DNA of 64,000 bases, taken from positions 806,001-870,000 of the forward strand of contig NZ_RAPS01000001.1 in the NCBI RefSeq assembly GCF_003610255.1, written 5' to 3'. The stretch is from Streptomyces sp. TLI_171. Lineage in GTDB: Bacteria > Actinomycetota > Actinomycetes > Streptomycetales > Streptomycetaceae. How positions within the stretch are numbered: position 1 is the stretch's first letter; each line of letters opens with the position of its first letter. Below, piece after piece: positions 31,451 through 41,984 of this stretch. Under the pieces are notes generated by a model. It saw nothing but the letters and a program-made list of their open reading frames with translations. It was not told the origin of the DNA and did no database searches. A program made the translations under genes and the position numbers.

Positions 31451-32024
31451 ATGCGTACGCTGATCAGCACCGCCTTCGTCTCCCTCGACGGCGTGATGGA
31501 GGCGCCCGGCGGGGAGGCGGGCTACCGCAACGCCGGCTGGACGTTCAAGGACATCGAGTTCGTGCCGGACGCCTTCGAGCTGAAGGGCCGGGAGCAGGAG
31601 GAGGCCACGGCGATGCTGCTGGGCCGGGTCAGCTACCAGGCGTTCAGCCCGGTGTGGCCGGACATGGCGGACTTCGCCCGCTACAAGGAGCTGCCGAAGT
31701 ACGTGGTGTCCACCACCCTCGGCGAGGACGACCTGGTGTCCGGCTGGGGCGAGACCACCATCCTGCGGTCGGTGGCGGAGGTCGCCGCGCTGAAGGAGAC
31801 CGAGGGCGGCCCGATCATCGTGCACGGCAGCGTGGAGCTGAACCACGCGCTGTCCGACGCCGGACTGATCGACCGCTACCACCTGGCTGGTGTTCCCGCT
31901 GCTGCTGGGCGCGGGCAAGCGCCTGTTCAGCACCACCGACAAGGACACCCAGCACCTGAAGCTGGTCGAGTTCGCCGCGTACTCCAACGGCATCCAGAAG
32001 AACGTCTTCGACGTAGTTCGCTGA
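31451..32024 (+). pseudogene. Dihydrofolate-reductase-family (RibD C-terminal-like) protein, frameshifted
   Basis: The ATG follows GAGGTACCACC. The first 145 codons match the family (STAFVSLDGVMEAPGG, MLLGRVSYQAFSPVWP, PIIVHGSVELNHALSDAGLI), then an extra G at 31885/31886 breaks the frame. The remaining family sequence (LVFPLLLGAGKRLFSTTDKD, to FDVVR and stop at 32024) is intact in the other frame, so restoring one base gives a normal protein of about 190 residues. It is either a very recent mutation or a sequencing error. It would be an NADPH-dependent reductase of unknown substrate. Confidence 0.8.
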
Positions 32025-32058
32025 GAGCCCGCCGAACGCTCCCGGCAGCGGTGCTTCG

Positions 32059-32093
32059 CCCGGCCGACCCGTTACCGCAACGGATCGGCCGGG
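32059..32093. terminator. Terminator between the reductase and SulP genes
   Basis: Nine-base stem CCCGGCCGA/TCGGCCGGG with an inner CCGTT/AACGG stem. It lies between convergent genes. Confidence 0.75.
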
Positions 32094-32112
32094 CTCCGTC
32101 ATTGACCGGCCC

Positions 32113-33606
32113 TCAGGAGAGCGGCGCCAGCTCGGGTGCGGCGCCGACCGGGGTGACCGTCACCGACAGGCCGCGCCTGCGGTGCTGTTCGGCCCAGGCG
32201 GTGAGGGCCTGCCGGCAGGCGGAGTCCAGATGGGTGAGCCCGGAGAGGTCGAGTTCCACCGGGCCGGTCGGCGAGACCTCCTCCAACCGGTCGACCAGGG
32301 CGGGGAGTTTGAGGAAGGTCGCGTTGCCGTGCACCCGCACCACGGTGGCGTCGGGGGTCTGCTCGACGTGCAGGCGGATGTGCGTCACGTCCCACGCGGT
32401 CTTGGCGAGCGCGGCGACCAGGCCGATCAGCACGCCCTCCAGCAGGTTGGTGACGACGATGCCGACGGTGGTGGCGAGCAGCACCAGGGCCTCGGAGCGG
32501 TCGGCGCGCCACAGCCGGAGGCGTTCGCGCGGGGCGACCAGTTTGGCGCCGGCGTGCACCAGCAGTCCGGCGAGGGCGGCCAGCGGGATCAGCTCCAGCA
32601 GGCCGGGCAGGGCGAGGGTGAACAGCAGCAGCCACAGGCCGTGCAGGACGCGCGAGGCCTTGGTTCGGGCCCCGGCCTGGACGTTGGCGGCGCTGCGCAC
32701 GATCACGGCGGTCATCGGGAGCGCGCCGAGGGCCCCGCAGGCGGTGTTGCCGACGCCCTGGGCGATCAGTTCGCGGTTGTAGGAGGTGCGCGGTCCGGCG
32801 TGCATGTGGTCGACGGCGGAGGCGCTGAACAGGCTCTCGGCGGAGGCGATCAGCGCGAACGCCAGGACGGTGCCCCAGATCTCGACCCGTCCGAGCAGCC
32901 CGAACTGCTCGGCGCCGGGCGGTTGCAGGGCGCCGAGCAGGCCGCCGACGCCGACCGTCGGCACGGGCAGCTGCAGCAGCCGGACGGCGGCCGCGGCGAG
33001 CACGACGGCGACCAGCGGGCCGGGCACGACGGCGAGTCGCCGCGGTGCGCGCTTCCACAGCACCAGCACGGCGATCACGCCCGCGCCGATCGCCAGCGAC
33101 GCGCCGCCGGCCGCGGTGGTGACGGCGCGGGCCGCCGCGGCGGGCAGTCCGGCCAGGTCGGGAAGCGCTTTCCCGTGGGACTTCCGGGCCAGCAGCACGT
33201 ACGCCTGGGAGGCGATCAGGACGATGCCGATGCCGCCGAGCATCCCCTCCACGACGGCGGAGGAGACGGCGCGGAACCAGCGGCCCAGCCTGAGCAGGCC
33301 GAGCAGGATCTGCAGCAGGCCGGCGACCAGCACGATGACGCCGAGTGCGGGCAGTCCGTGGGTGGTGACGGCGGCGTGCACCAGCACGGTCAGGCCGGCG
33401 GCGGGCCCGCTGACCTGCAGGCTGCTGCCGGGCAGCGCGCCGGCGACCAGGCCACCGACGATGCCGGTGACCAGACCGAGTTCGGCGGGGGCGCCGGAGG
33501 CGACGGAGACGCCGACGCAGAGCGGCACGGCGACCAGGAAGACGGTGATCGAGGCGGGCAGGTCGGTGCGCAGCACGGTGCGCACCCGGGTGGTGTTCCA
33601 GGGCAT
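32113..33606 (-). CDS. SulP-family anion transporter with C-terminal STAS domain
   Basis: 497 residues. About ten to twelve helices begin with RTDLPASITVFLVAVPLCVG and SGPAAGLTVLVHAAVT, continue with AFALIASAESLFSASAVDHM, and end in a cytoplasmic STAS domain (about 405-490, VRVHGNATFLKLPALVDRLE and LDLSGLTHLDSACRQAL). SulP proteins carry sulfate, bicarbonate or dicarboxylates. There is no adjacent carbonic anhydrase (the one at 45 kb is separate), so the substrate is open. Confidence 0.88.
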   Translation of the reverse strand: MPWNTTRVRTVLRTDLPASITVFLVAVPLCVGVSVASGAPAELGLVTGIVGGLVAGALPGSSLQVSGPAAGLTVLVHAAVTTHGLPALGVIVLVAGLLQILLGLLRLGRWFRAVSSAVVEGMLGGIGIVLIASQAYVLLARKSHGKALPDLAGLPAAAARAVTTAAGGASLAIGAGVIAVLVLWKRAPRRLAVVPGPLVAVVLAAAAVRLLQLPVPTVGVGGLLGALQPPGAEQFGLLGRVEIWGTVLAFALIASAESLFSASAVDHMHAGPRTSYNRELIAQGVGNTACGALGALPMTAVIVRSAANVQAGARTKASRVLHGLWLLLFTLALPGLLELIPLAALAGLLVHAGAKLVAPRERLRLWRADRSEALVLLATTVGIVVTNLLEGVLIGLVAALAKTAWDVTHIRLHVEQTPDATVVRVHGNATFLKLPALVDRLEEVSPTGPVELDLSGLTHLDSACRQALTAWAEQHRRRGLSVTVTPVGAAPELAPLS

Positions 33607-33885
33607 GGCGGTCCTCGGACTCTGTGGTGACGGGGACTTCCGGACGGTTTTCGGGCAGGCGGGGGCCCGGCGCGGCGGCGACGCTGCCGGGCCGCGCAGG
33701 CCCGCGCGGGCGCGGCTCGTGACGGGGTGTCACGGCCGGGGTGGGGAGGGGGCGGCCGGTGGCGCCGCTCCGCCGCGCCGGCACCTCGCCGCCGTCTCCG
33801 GCGGCGGTGGTGACCGGTCGTCAGCGCCCGGCGGAGGACGCGGCGGTGCCGCGCCGGAGCCGGGGCGGCGTCGGCCGGGTGCGGG
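33607..33885. other. Non-coding region between SulP and the 33886 gene
   Basis: About 280 bases with no supported gene, terminator or promoter motif recognised. Confidence 0.4.
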
Positions 33886-34230
33886 TCAGCAGCGGAACAC
33901 TTGGAGTTCGGCGGGGCCGCGCGGTCCGGCTGCGCCCACGGGGCGGCCGGTGGGGTCGGTCGGGGTGCCGGGGGTGGCGGGTTCGGTCGGGCGGGCGGCC
34001 GCCCGGGTGGTCCGGCCGTCGCGTCCGCGGGGTGCGGCGGCCGCGGCGGGGCAGTGCCGGACCCGGACGGCCGCGACCGGCTCCTCCTCGGCGAGGCCGG
34101 CGCTCCCGGCGGAGCCCGCTGCGGCGGCGACCCGCGCGGGGGCGCCGGGCGGGCCGGCGAGCTGGCCGGGGGTCGGTCCGGCGAGCAGCAGGGCGAGCAG
34201 CAGCCCCAGCAGCAACGCGGCTCGGCGCAT
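33886..34230 (-). CDS. Small secreted hypothetical protein
   Basis: 114 residues from the ATG at 34230, preceded by GGGAGGGTGGGG. A signal peptide (MRRAALLLGLLLALLLAG) and likely cleavage after an Ala-rich segment precede an Ala/Pro/Arg-rich mature part with two Cys (about 50 and the last residue). No family recognised. Low complexity lowers confidence. Confidence 0.45.
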   Translation of the reverse strand: MRRAALLLGLLLALLLAGPTPGQLAGPPGAPARVAAAAGSAGSAGLAEEEPVAAVRVRHCPAAAAAPRGRDGRTTRAAARPTEPATPGTPTDPTGRPVGAAGPRGPAELQVFRC

Positions 34231-36047
<1,817 letters not shown>

Positions 36048-36192
36048 CCGGCCGCTCCGTTCGGCCCGCCCGGCCCTGCGGAGAGGTTTCCCACCGGGGG
36101 ACCTTTGTTACTTATCGATCATCTCCTGCTGTGCGAGGCTGGCTGGGCGGGGGTGTCCGGACTGTCCGACCAGGAAGATCGAGGGTGCCCCC

Positions 36193-38448
36193 ATGGCCGC
36201 GAACCCCACGGCCTGCCCCGTGCCCGTGAGCAGCCCGTCCGCCCTGGGGCGGGTCGGGGTGGGGCGGGCGGCGACGGTGCTGCTGGCGGTGGCCGCGGCG
36301 TTCTACGTGGTGTCGCCGGTGCTGCAGGGTGCGGCGCTGCCGGTGGTGCGGGTGACCTTCGGCCTGAGTTCGGACCAGGTGGTCGGGATGAAGGTCGGCG
36401 GCGGGGCGCTGATGGTGGTGTCGCTGTTCGCGGCGGGCCGGGCGGGCGACGTGTGGGGGCGGCGCCGGGTGCTGGAGTGGTCGCTCGCGGTGCTGACGGC
36501 GGGGCTGCTGGTGCAGACGGCGGCGTTCTCGGACTGGTCGTACCTGCTGGGCCGGGCGCTGGTGACGGCGGGCGCGGCGGCGACCTTCGCGGGCTGTCTG
36601 GCGTCGGTGGCGGCGCTGACCGCGCCGGGGCGGATGACGCGGGTGCTGGGCGGCTGGCTGGCGGTGATGTCGGCGGCGTTCTTCGTCGCGGCGAACCTGA
36701 TTCCGCGCTCCCCTTCGATGCCGGGTCTGCGGACCAGTGCGGGCCTGGGCGCGGTGCTGGCGGTCGGGCTGCTGGTGCTGGCGCGACGGCGGCTGCCGGA
36801 GGCGGGGGATCCGCCGGTGCGGATCGACCGGCTGTTCCTGGGTTCGCTGGTGCTGGCGCTGGCCGCGGGGGTGACGGCCCTTCAGGTGGGGCCGGTGTGG
36901 GGGTGGGCCAGCCCGGGGACGGTGGCGCTGCTGGCGGTGCTGCCGCTCGCGGCGGCGCTCACCGGCCGGCGGTGGCGGCTGCACCGGTTCACGGTGCCGC
37001 CGCGGATCGCGTCGATGGCGCTGGCGACGGGCGTCGCGGTGGGGTTCACGCAACTGGCGCTGCTGCTGGCGCTGCCGGCGCTGACGGCCGCCTCGGGCAT
37101 CGGGGTCGCGGCGTCGGCGCTGATGGTCTCGGCGTACGGGGCGGGCGGGGTGGCGGGGTGCCTGCTGGTCCGCGACCGGCGGATCGCCCCGGTGACGGGC
37201 TGCACGCTGGGCCTGCCGCTGGCGGCGATCGGCCTGGCGCTGTGCCACGTGCTGCCGACGGGCGCCACGACGGGCCTGCTGCTGGGCAGCTTGGCGGCGG
37301 CGCTGACGGGTCTGGGCGTGATGATGGCGCAGGTGCCGCAGATGGGGTGGTTCCTGTCGGCGCTGCCGCGCGGGCGGCTCGGCATGGCGGCGGCGTTCCA
37401 TCCGGTGTCGGTGCTGCTGGGCACGGCCGCGGCGCAGGCGCTGCCGTCGACGTCGGCGGTGAGCCTGGGGGCGGGCACCCGGCAGGCGGAGAACCTGCTG
37501 TGGGTGGCGGCCGTGGTGGTGGCGGTGGGGGCGCTGATCGCGGGCCTGCCGGTGGTGGTGTTCGGGGTGGTGGTGGCGGCCGCGGGCGAGTGGCTGCTGG
37601 TGCGGGCGCTGGCGGGCGCCGAGTTGGCGCAGCGCCCGTTGGCGCAGGCCGCGGCGTTGACGGTGGGGGTGGTGACGGGGTTGGCGTTGTGGGGGCGGCG
37701 GCAGCAGAGCGAGCGGCTGGCGGCGAGCCGGGCCAGTGAGGCGGCGCTGCAGCAGGCGGTGCTGCATCCGATCCCGGAGCGGCTGGGCGGGCTGCGGCTG
37801 GCGTCGCACTACCAGCCGGCCACGGCGGGCACCGGGATCGGCGGCGACTTCCTGGAGGCGGTGCAGACCCCGCACGGGACGCGGGTGCTGATCGGGGACG
37901 TCCGGGGCAAGGGCCTGCAGGCGGTGCAGACGGTGACGGACCTGCTGGGCTGTTTCCGTTCGCAGGCCCACGAGACGGCGGACCTGGGCGAGCTGGCGGC
38001 CCGGCTGGACCGGCACACGGCGCGCAGTGCGGCGGCCCGCGGCGACCAGGAGTTGTTCGCGACGGCGTTCCTGTTGCAGCACCGCCCGGGGGATCCGTTC
38101 GTGGAGGTGGTGAACTGCGGGCACCTGGCGCCGCTGTCGCTCGGTCCGGGGGGTGCGCTGGAGGTGCCGGTGCCCGCCCTGCTGCCGCTGGGCTTCGGCG
38201 GGCTGGGCGCGGACGTGCCGCGACCGCTGCGGGTGCCGCTGCGCACCGGGGAGTCGCTGCTGCTGTACACGGACGGGCTGACCGAGGCGCGGAACGCCTC
38301 GCGGGAGTTCTATCCGGCGGCGGAGCGGCTGACGGCCGCCGGGGCGGGCGGTCCGGCGGCGCTGCTGAGGTTCCTGGAGCGCGACGTCCGGGACTGGAGC
38401 CACCACCTGGCGGACGACATCGCGCTGATCGCGCTGACCCTGGCGTGA
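36193..38448 (+). CDS. MFS transporter fused to a PP2C/SpoIIE-type phosphatase
   Basis: 751 residues in one uninterrupted frame. Residues 1-495 are a 12-14-helix major facilitator permease (SDQVVGMKVGGGALMVVSLF, AGRAGDVWGRRRVLEW as motif A). After a short linker (QSERLAASRASEAALQQAVL) comes a PP2C domain (about 510-751) with GIGGDFLEAV, LIGDVRGKGLQAV, NCGHLAPLSL, LLLYTDGLTEARN and the final LADDIALIAL metal ligands. The transporter may act as a sensor that controls phosphatase activity toward a STAS or similar target. This is inferred; both halves look intact. Confidence 0.85.
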   Translation: MAANPTACPVPVSSPSALGRVGVGRAATVLLAVAAAFYVVSPVLQGAALPVVRVTFGLSSDQVVGMKVGGGALMVVSLFAAGRAGDVWGRRRVLEWSLAVLTAGLLVQTAAFSDWSYLLGRALVTAGAAATFAGCLASVAALTAPGRMTRVLGGWLAVMSAAFFVAANLIPRSPSMPGLRTSAGLGAVLAVGLLVLARRRLPEAGDPPVRIDRLFLGSLVLALAAGVTALQVGPVWGWASPGTVALLAVLPLAAALTGRRWRLHRFTVPPRIASMALATGVAVGFTQLALLLALPALTAASGIGVAASALMVSAYGAGGVAGCLLVRDRRIAPVTGCTLGLPLAAIGLALCHVLPTGATTGLLLGSLAAALTGLGVMMAQVPQMGWFLSALPRGRLGMAAAFHPVSVLLGTAAAQALPSTSAVSLGAGTRQAENLLWVAAVVVAVGALIAGLPVVVFGVVVAAAGEWLLVRALAGAELAQRPLAQAAALTVGVVTGLALWGRRQQSERLAASRASEAALQQAVLHPIPERLGGLRLASHYQPATAGTGIGGDFLEAVQTPHGTRVLIGDVRGKGLQAVQTVTDLLGCFRSQAHETADLGELAARLDRHTARSAAARGDQELFATAFLLQHRPGDPFVEVVNCGHLAPLSLGPGGALEVPVPALLPLGFGGLGADVPRPLRVPLRTGESLLLYTDGLTEARNASREFYPAAERLTAAGAGGPAALLRFLERDVRDWSHHLADDIALIALTLA

Positions 38449-38458
38449 CGGCCCGTCA
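38446..38458. other. Convergent-stop palindrome TGACGGCCCGTCA
   Basis: The TGA at 38446-38448 ends the MFS-PP2C gene and the complement of 38456-38458 ends the DUF899 gene. It is a perfect inverted repeat. Confidence 0.7.
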
Positions 38459-39127
38459 GGTGCGGCCGTTCTGCTCGTGCTCGTACTCGTCGTGCAGCCG
38501 CCACCAGTGGTAGGGGGCGCTCTGCGGTCGGCCTTCGGGTGAGTCCTCCCAGGTCTCCTGGCGGCCGAACGGGGTGAGGTCGAGCAGGTTGAAGTCGCCG
38601 CGCAGCCGGTCGACGCCGCGGGCGGTGGTGAAGTAGCTGCGGTGGACCCGGTCGCCGTCGCGGAGGAAGACGCTGAGGCCGAACCCGCCGTCGAGGCCGC
38701 AGTCGGCGTCGAACCCGCTGCCGAGGGTGGAGTACCAGGGCACGGTCCAGCCCATCCGGGCGCGGACGGCTTCGAGTTCCGCCGTCGGCGCGGGCGAGGT
38801 GAGCACCAGGGTGGTGTCGCGGGCCCGCAGATGGGCGAGGTTGCCCAGGTTGTCGGTGAACCCGGCGCAGCCCTTGCAGGGGCGGCCGGCGGTCGGGGCC
38901 ATGAAGTGGTAGACGATCAGCTGGCTTCGGCCGTCGAAGAGTTCGGGCAGGGTCGCGGCGCCGTCGGGTCCTTCGAAGCGGTACTCCTTCGGGAAGGCGA
39001 CCATGGGCAGCCGGCGGCGTTCGGCGGCCAGCGCGTCCAGGGCCCGGGTGGCGGCCTTCTCCTTGACGAGCAGGGCGTCCCGGGCGGCCTGCCACTGCTC
39101 GGGCGTGACGATCGGGGGCAGAGTCAT
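38456..39127 (-). CDS. DUF899 thioredoxin-like protein
   Basis: 223 residues from the ATG at 39127 (GGAGTG upstream). DUF899 hallmarks are clear: RRLPMVAFPKEYRFEGPDG, YHFMAPTAGRPCKGCAGFTD with a Cys-x2-Cys pair, and the C-terminal YHWWRLHDEY. The fold is thioredoxin-like; members are linked to redox defence but the activity is not established. It is divergent from an HxlR regulator across a perfect operator, so it is probably that regulator's target. Confidence 0.85.
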   Translation of the reverse strand: MTLPPIVTPEQWQAARDALLVKEKAATRALDALAAERRRLPMVAFPKEYRFEGPDGAATLPELFDGRSQLIVYHFMAPTAGRPCKGCAGFTDNLGNLAHLRARDTTLVLTSPAPTAELEAVRARMGWTVPWYSTLGSGFDADCGLDGGFGLSVFLRDGDRVHRSYFTTARGVDRLRGDFNLLDLTPFGRQETWEDSPEGRPQSAPYHWWRLHDEYEHEQNGRT

Positions 39128-39166
39128 GGCATCACTCCTCATCTCTTCTCTTTCAAAGCTAGCAGC

Positions 39167-39185
39167 TACTCCTTAATAAGGAGTA
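39167..39185. promoter_or_regulatory. HxlR operator TACTCCTTAATAAGGAGTA
   Basis: A perfect 9-base inverted repeat around one A in the divergent space. The TACT...AGTA ends match known HxlR/YodB-type operators. It lies between the DUF899 start (40 bases away) and the HxlR start (41 bases away). Confidence 0.8.
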
Positions 39186-39226
39186 CTTCTTCCCGATGCC
39201 GAAGCAACCCGGTCTATGCTGGCCGG

Positions 39227-39874
39227 GTGACCGGGAAACGCAGCTACGAGGACGGGTGCGGCGTCGCGCACGCACTGGAGCTGGTCGGCGAGCGCTGGGC
39301 CCTGCTGGTCGTCCGCGACCTGCTGCTGGGCCCCAAGCGCTTCACCGACCTGCAGGCGGGCCTGCCCGCCGCCGGGCCGAACGTGCTGACCCAGCGGCTG
39401 CGCGACCTGGAGCGCGCCGGCGTGGTCCGGCGGCGCACCCTGCCCCCGCCGGCCGGCTCCAAGGTCTACGAACTCACCGATTGGGGAGCCGAGTTGGGGC
39501 CGCTGGTGGAAGGCCTCGGCCGCTGGGGCTCGCGTTCGCCGGTGATCCCCCGCAGCGGGCCGGTGCGCGCCGACTCGCTGCTGCTCGGCCTGCGCGCCAC
39601 CTTCGCCGCCGACCCCGCCCCCGACTGGACGGCCGACTACGAGGTGCGGCTCGACCCGGACCGGTTCACCGTCCGGGTCGTCGAGGGCCGCCTGGTCTCC
39701 GTCACCCGGGGCCAGCCGCCGGCCCCCGCCGCCGTGCTGGCCGCCGACCCCGCCGCCCTGGACGCGGTGCTCTCCGGCCGCACCACGCCCGAGGCGGCGG
39801 TCGCCGACGGCTCGCTCACCATCGACGGTGACGTACCGGCAGCCCTGCGCCTGCTCCACTCGGCGCTCGCCTGA
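39227..39874 (+). CDS. HxlR-family transcriptional regulator with C-terminal SCP-like domain
   Basis: 215 residues. The HxlR winged helix occupies about 1-105 (SYEDGCGVAHALELVGERWA, LLVVRDLLLGPKRFTDLQAG, PNVLTQRLRDLERAGVVRRR). Residues 120-215 resemble a sterol-carrier-like domain. Cys11 in the DGCGVA segment is at the place of the redox-sensing Cys in YodB-type regulators, so it may sense electrophiles or disulfide stress. A TATGCT eight bases before the GTG suggests a leaderless message. It probably controls itself and DUF899. Confidence 0.88.
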   Translation: MTGKRSYEDGCGVAHALELVGERWALLVVRDLLLGPKRFTDLQAGLPAAGPNVLTQRLRDLERAGVVRRRTLPPPAGSKVYELTDWGAELGPLVEGLGRWGSRSPVIPRSGPVRADSLLLGLRATFAADPAPDWTADYEVRLDPDRFTVRVVEGRLVSVTRGQPPAPAAVLAADPAALDAVLSGRTTPEAAVADGSLTIDGDVPAALRLLHSALA

Positions 39875-41159
39875 CCCCGACGGCGGCCAGCCACCCCTCG
39901 GCCGCCGCCACCAGGTCGCCCGTCGCACCGTCCGGCCCGGCGACCGTCCACACCACCTCGCCCGCGAGGGCGACGGGCCGTCCGGGCTCCGGCAGCAGCT
40001 CCCGGTACTCGGCCCAGGCGCACGCCACGGGCTCTCCGGCGCCGTCCTCGCGGACGAACGCCGCGGTCCGCGGGTCGTGGGCCAGCCGGTCCGCGAACCG
40101 CTCGGCGCACTCCTGCAGCCACCCGGGCAGGACCGTCGCCCCGGCGGCCCGCAGCCCGGCCAGGGCGGCCGCGTCCTCGGGCACCGCCCGCCGCACCCCT
40201 GGCACCCGGCCCGGCGCGACCGCGCCGGCTGCCGCCGCGTGACGCAGGATCAGCTCCCGGGTGGACTCCTGCAGCCGCAGCCGCCCGAGTTCCGCCGGCC
40301 GGAACCAGCGCACCAGGACGCCCTCGCGCAGGCCGAGCGTGCGCGGGTCGCCCTCCCAGGCGGCGGCGAAGACCTGGACCGGCACCGTCAGCCCGTCCTG
40401 GCCGCGGGCGCGTTCGACGGTCAGCGGCAGCACCTGCCCCAGCCGCAGGCCGGGCAGTTCCTCGGCGAGTTCGCGGCGCAGGGTGTCCTCCGCGCTGCGG
40501 TCGCCGCCCTCCCGCCCGCCGCCGGGCAGGCCGAACTCGCCGGGCGCCCAGATGTCCGGGAGGTCGTCGCGCAGGTGCAGCAGGTAGCGTCCCGCGCCGT
40601 CGTGGATCAGCGCCGACGCGTTCACCGCCTCGGCCGGGCCCGGCGGCTCCGCCTGCAGCCTGGCCCGCAGCGCGGGGTCGGGGAGCGCATCGACCGTCCG
40701 CCACTCGCAGCCGGGCGGCAGGGCGACGGCGTCCAGCAGGTGGAACAGGAAGCGCAGCTCGGCCCCCAGCGGGCCCGGGCCGATGACGACCGGGGCGATG
40801 TGGACGGGCACGTCGAGGTGGCGGGCCGTCAGGCTGAGCGCCTCGGGCGGCAGCCTGGTCCACGCCCGCAGGGCGCGCAGCGCGGTGGCGACCGGGCCGC
40901 GGTCGCCGGGTGCGGGCCGGCCGCCCGGGCAGCGGGCGTCGATCCCGGGCTCCGGGCGCAGCTGCAGGATCCGGCCGTCCCGGTCGGCGACGACGGCGGA
41001 GCAGCTCGGCTGACCGCCCAACAGCGGTGCGATGGCCGGGAGTTCGGCGGGGTTGCGGTCCAGGTAGGCGCGGACGGCGGGGTGGACCTCGGGCAGGGTC
41101 GACGACACGGGGCGGCTCTTCTCCCATCGGTGCAGCGGTCGGCTGCCGGACCACTCCAC
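39816..41159 (-). CDS. Nudix-like hydrolase with degenerate GNAT-like C-terminal part
   Basis: 447 residues. The N-terminal 160 are unrecognised; a Nudix domain spans about 175-310, with its box at about 213-240 (LPGGGREGGDRSAEDTLRRE then LAEELPG) one residue longer than the canonical spacing. From about 322 a GNAT-like start (VRRAVPEDAAALAGLRAAG) is followed by AFVREDGAGEPVACAWAEYR, but the acetyl-CoA loop is not recognisable. Its last 59 bases overlap the HxlR gene tail to tail, so the C-terminus may be truncated or frameshifted. Confidence 0.65.
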   Translation of the reverse strand: MEWSGSRPLHRWEKSRPVSSTLPEVHPAVRAYLDRNPAELPAIAPLLGGQPSCSAVVADRDGRILQLRPEPGIDARCPGGRPAPGDRGPVATALRALRAWTRLPPEALSLTARHLDVPVHIAPVVIGPGPLGAELRFLFHLLDAVALPPGCEWRTVDALPDPALRARLQAEPPGPAEAVNASALIHDGAGRYLLHLRDDLPDIWAPGEFGLPGGGREGGDRSAEDTLRRELAEELPGLRLGQVLPLTVERARGQDGLTVPVQVFAAAWEGDPRTLGLREGVLVRWFRPAELGRLRLQESTRELILRHAAAAGAVAPGRVPGVRRAVPEDAAALAGLRAAGATVLPGWLQECAERFADRLAHDPRTAAFVREDGAGEPVACAWAEYRELLPEPGRPVALAGEVVWTVAGPDGATGDLVAAAEGWLAAVGVRRAPSGAGAGLPVRHRRW

Positions 41160-41376
41160 GAGGAATGATCCGACGAACTGTCAACTCTGCTGTTCCCACT
41201 GGAGGTTGGCGGCTCACCAGCGCAACGATTGTCACTCCATGGAGTGGATCGATCACTACGGGTGCGGGAACGCGGTAAGCGAACGGCCTGGTGGGACTCA
41301 TCTGTTTCGAACCGGCGCACCGCCGGTCCCACCGCGCCCCCCGACCGGGGGTGCGCCCGCCCGAAGGGGACACGTC
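41160..41376. other. Divergent intergenic region with palindromes
   Basis: About 215 bases with ACTCCATGGAGT palindrome followed by GATCGATC (around 41232-41252), and GGTGGGAC (about 41290) pairing with GTCCCACC (about 41326). Promoters for both neighbours must lie here; no consensus was recognised. Confidence 0.4.
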
Positions 41377-41853
41377 ATGACGGTCGTTCCGCTCGACCCC
41401 GCCTCGCCCGCCTCGCACGCCGTCGGCATCGACTTCGACCAGACGCTGGTCGCGCACGACGACGGCTGGCAGGACGGCCGGATCTACGGCAAGCCGATCC
41501 CGGGCGCGATGGAGTCGCTGCACGCGCTGCAGGAGGTCCGGTCGGTGTTCATCATGACCGCCCGCCCGCGCCGCTACCACCCGGCGGTGGCGGGTTGGCT
41601 GCGCGAGCACTCCGGCCTGGAGACCCTGGTCGACGAGGACCCGGAGCGCGCGTACTGGCAGGGCGACTGCCTGCTGGTGACCAACAAGAAGCTGGGCGCC
41701 GCGGTGTACATCGACGACCGGGCGATCCGCTTCACCGGCGACTGGACCTCGGCCCTCACCGACGCCCGGCACGCGATCGGCCTGCCATCGGCGGCGCGGC
41801 CCGCCCGGGCCCCGCAGACCGACTTCGCCCGCCGCTTCCCCGACCGCTGCTGA
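41377..41853 (+). CDS. HAD-like 5'-nucleotidase/phosphatase
   Basis: 158 residues. The HAD motif I VGIDFDQTLVAHDD and motif II FIMTARPRRYHP, with VYIDDRAIRF as the acidic motif IV region, identify a small cap-less member. It probably dephosphorylates a nucleotide or similar small molecule. The ATG is preceded by GAAGGGGA. Not in an operon with the next gene (a gap of 131 bases). Confidence 0.75.
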   Translation: MTVVPLDPASPASHAVGIDFDQTLVAHDDGWQDGRIYGKPIPGAMESLHALQEVRSVFIMTARPRRYHPAVAGWLREHSGLETLVDEDPERAYWQGDCLLVTNKKLGAAVYIDDRAIRFTGDWTSALTDARHAIGLPSAARPARAPQTDFARRFPDRC

Positions 41854-41984
41854 CCCGGCGCCCGCACGCGGGCCGGTCGCGACCCGCCGCCGGGGCGGAT
41901 CCGGCGGCGGAGCGGATTCCGGCGGCGGGTCCGGCACACTGCTGAGGGGCCGTCAGCCCGGCGGCCGACCGGGGAGGAGCCGCC

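Noticed and set aside
36086..36110. GTTTC upstream of the MFS-PP2C gene as a further stress promoter
   Set aside because: The bases 15-17 downstream (TTGTTACTT) do not resemble GGGCAG or GGGTAY.
41290..41333. GGTGGGAC...TTTCGAACC...GTCCCACC as a tRNA
   Set aside because: Only about 44 bases lie between the arms, there is no anticodon stem, and the T-arm pairing does not work. At most it is a hairpin.
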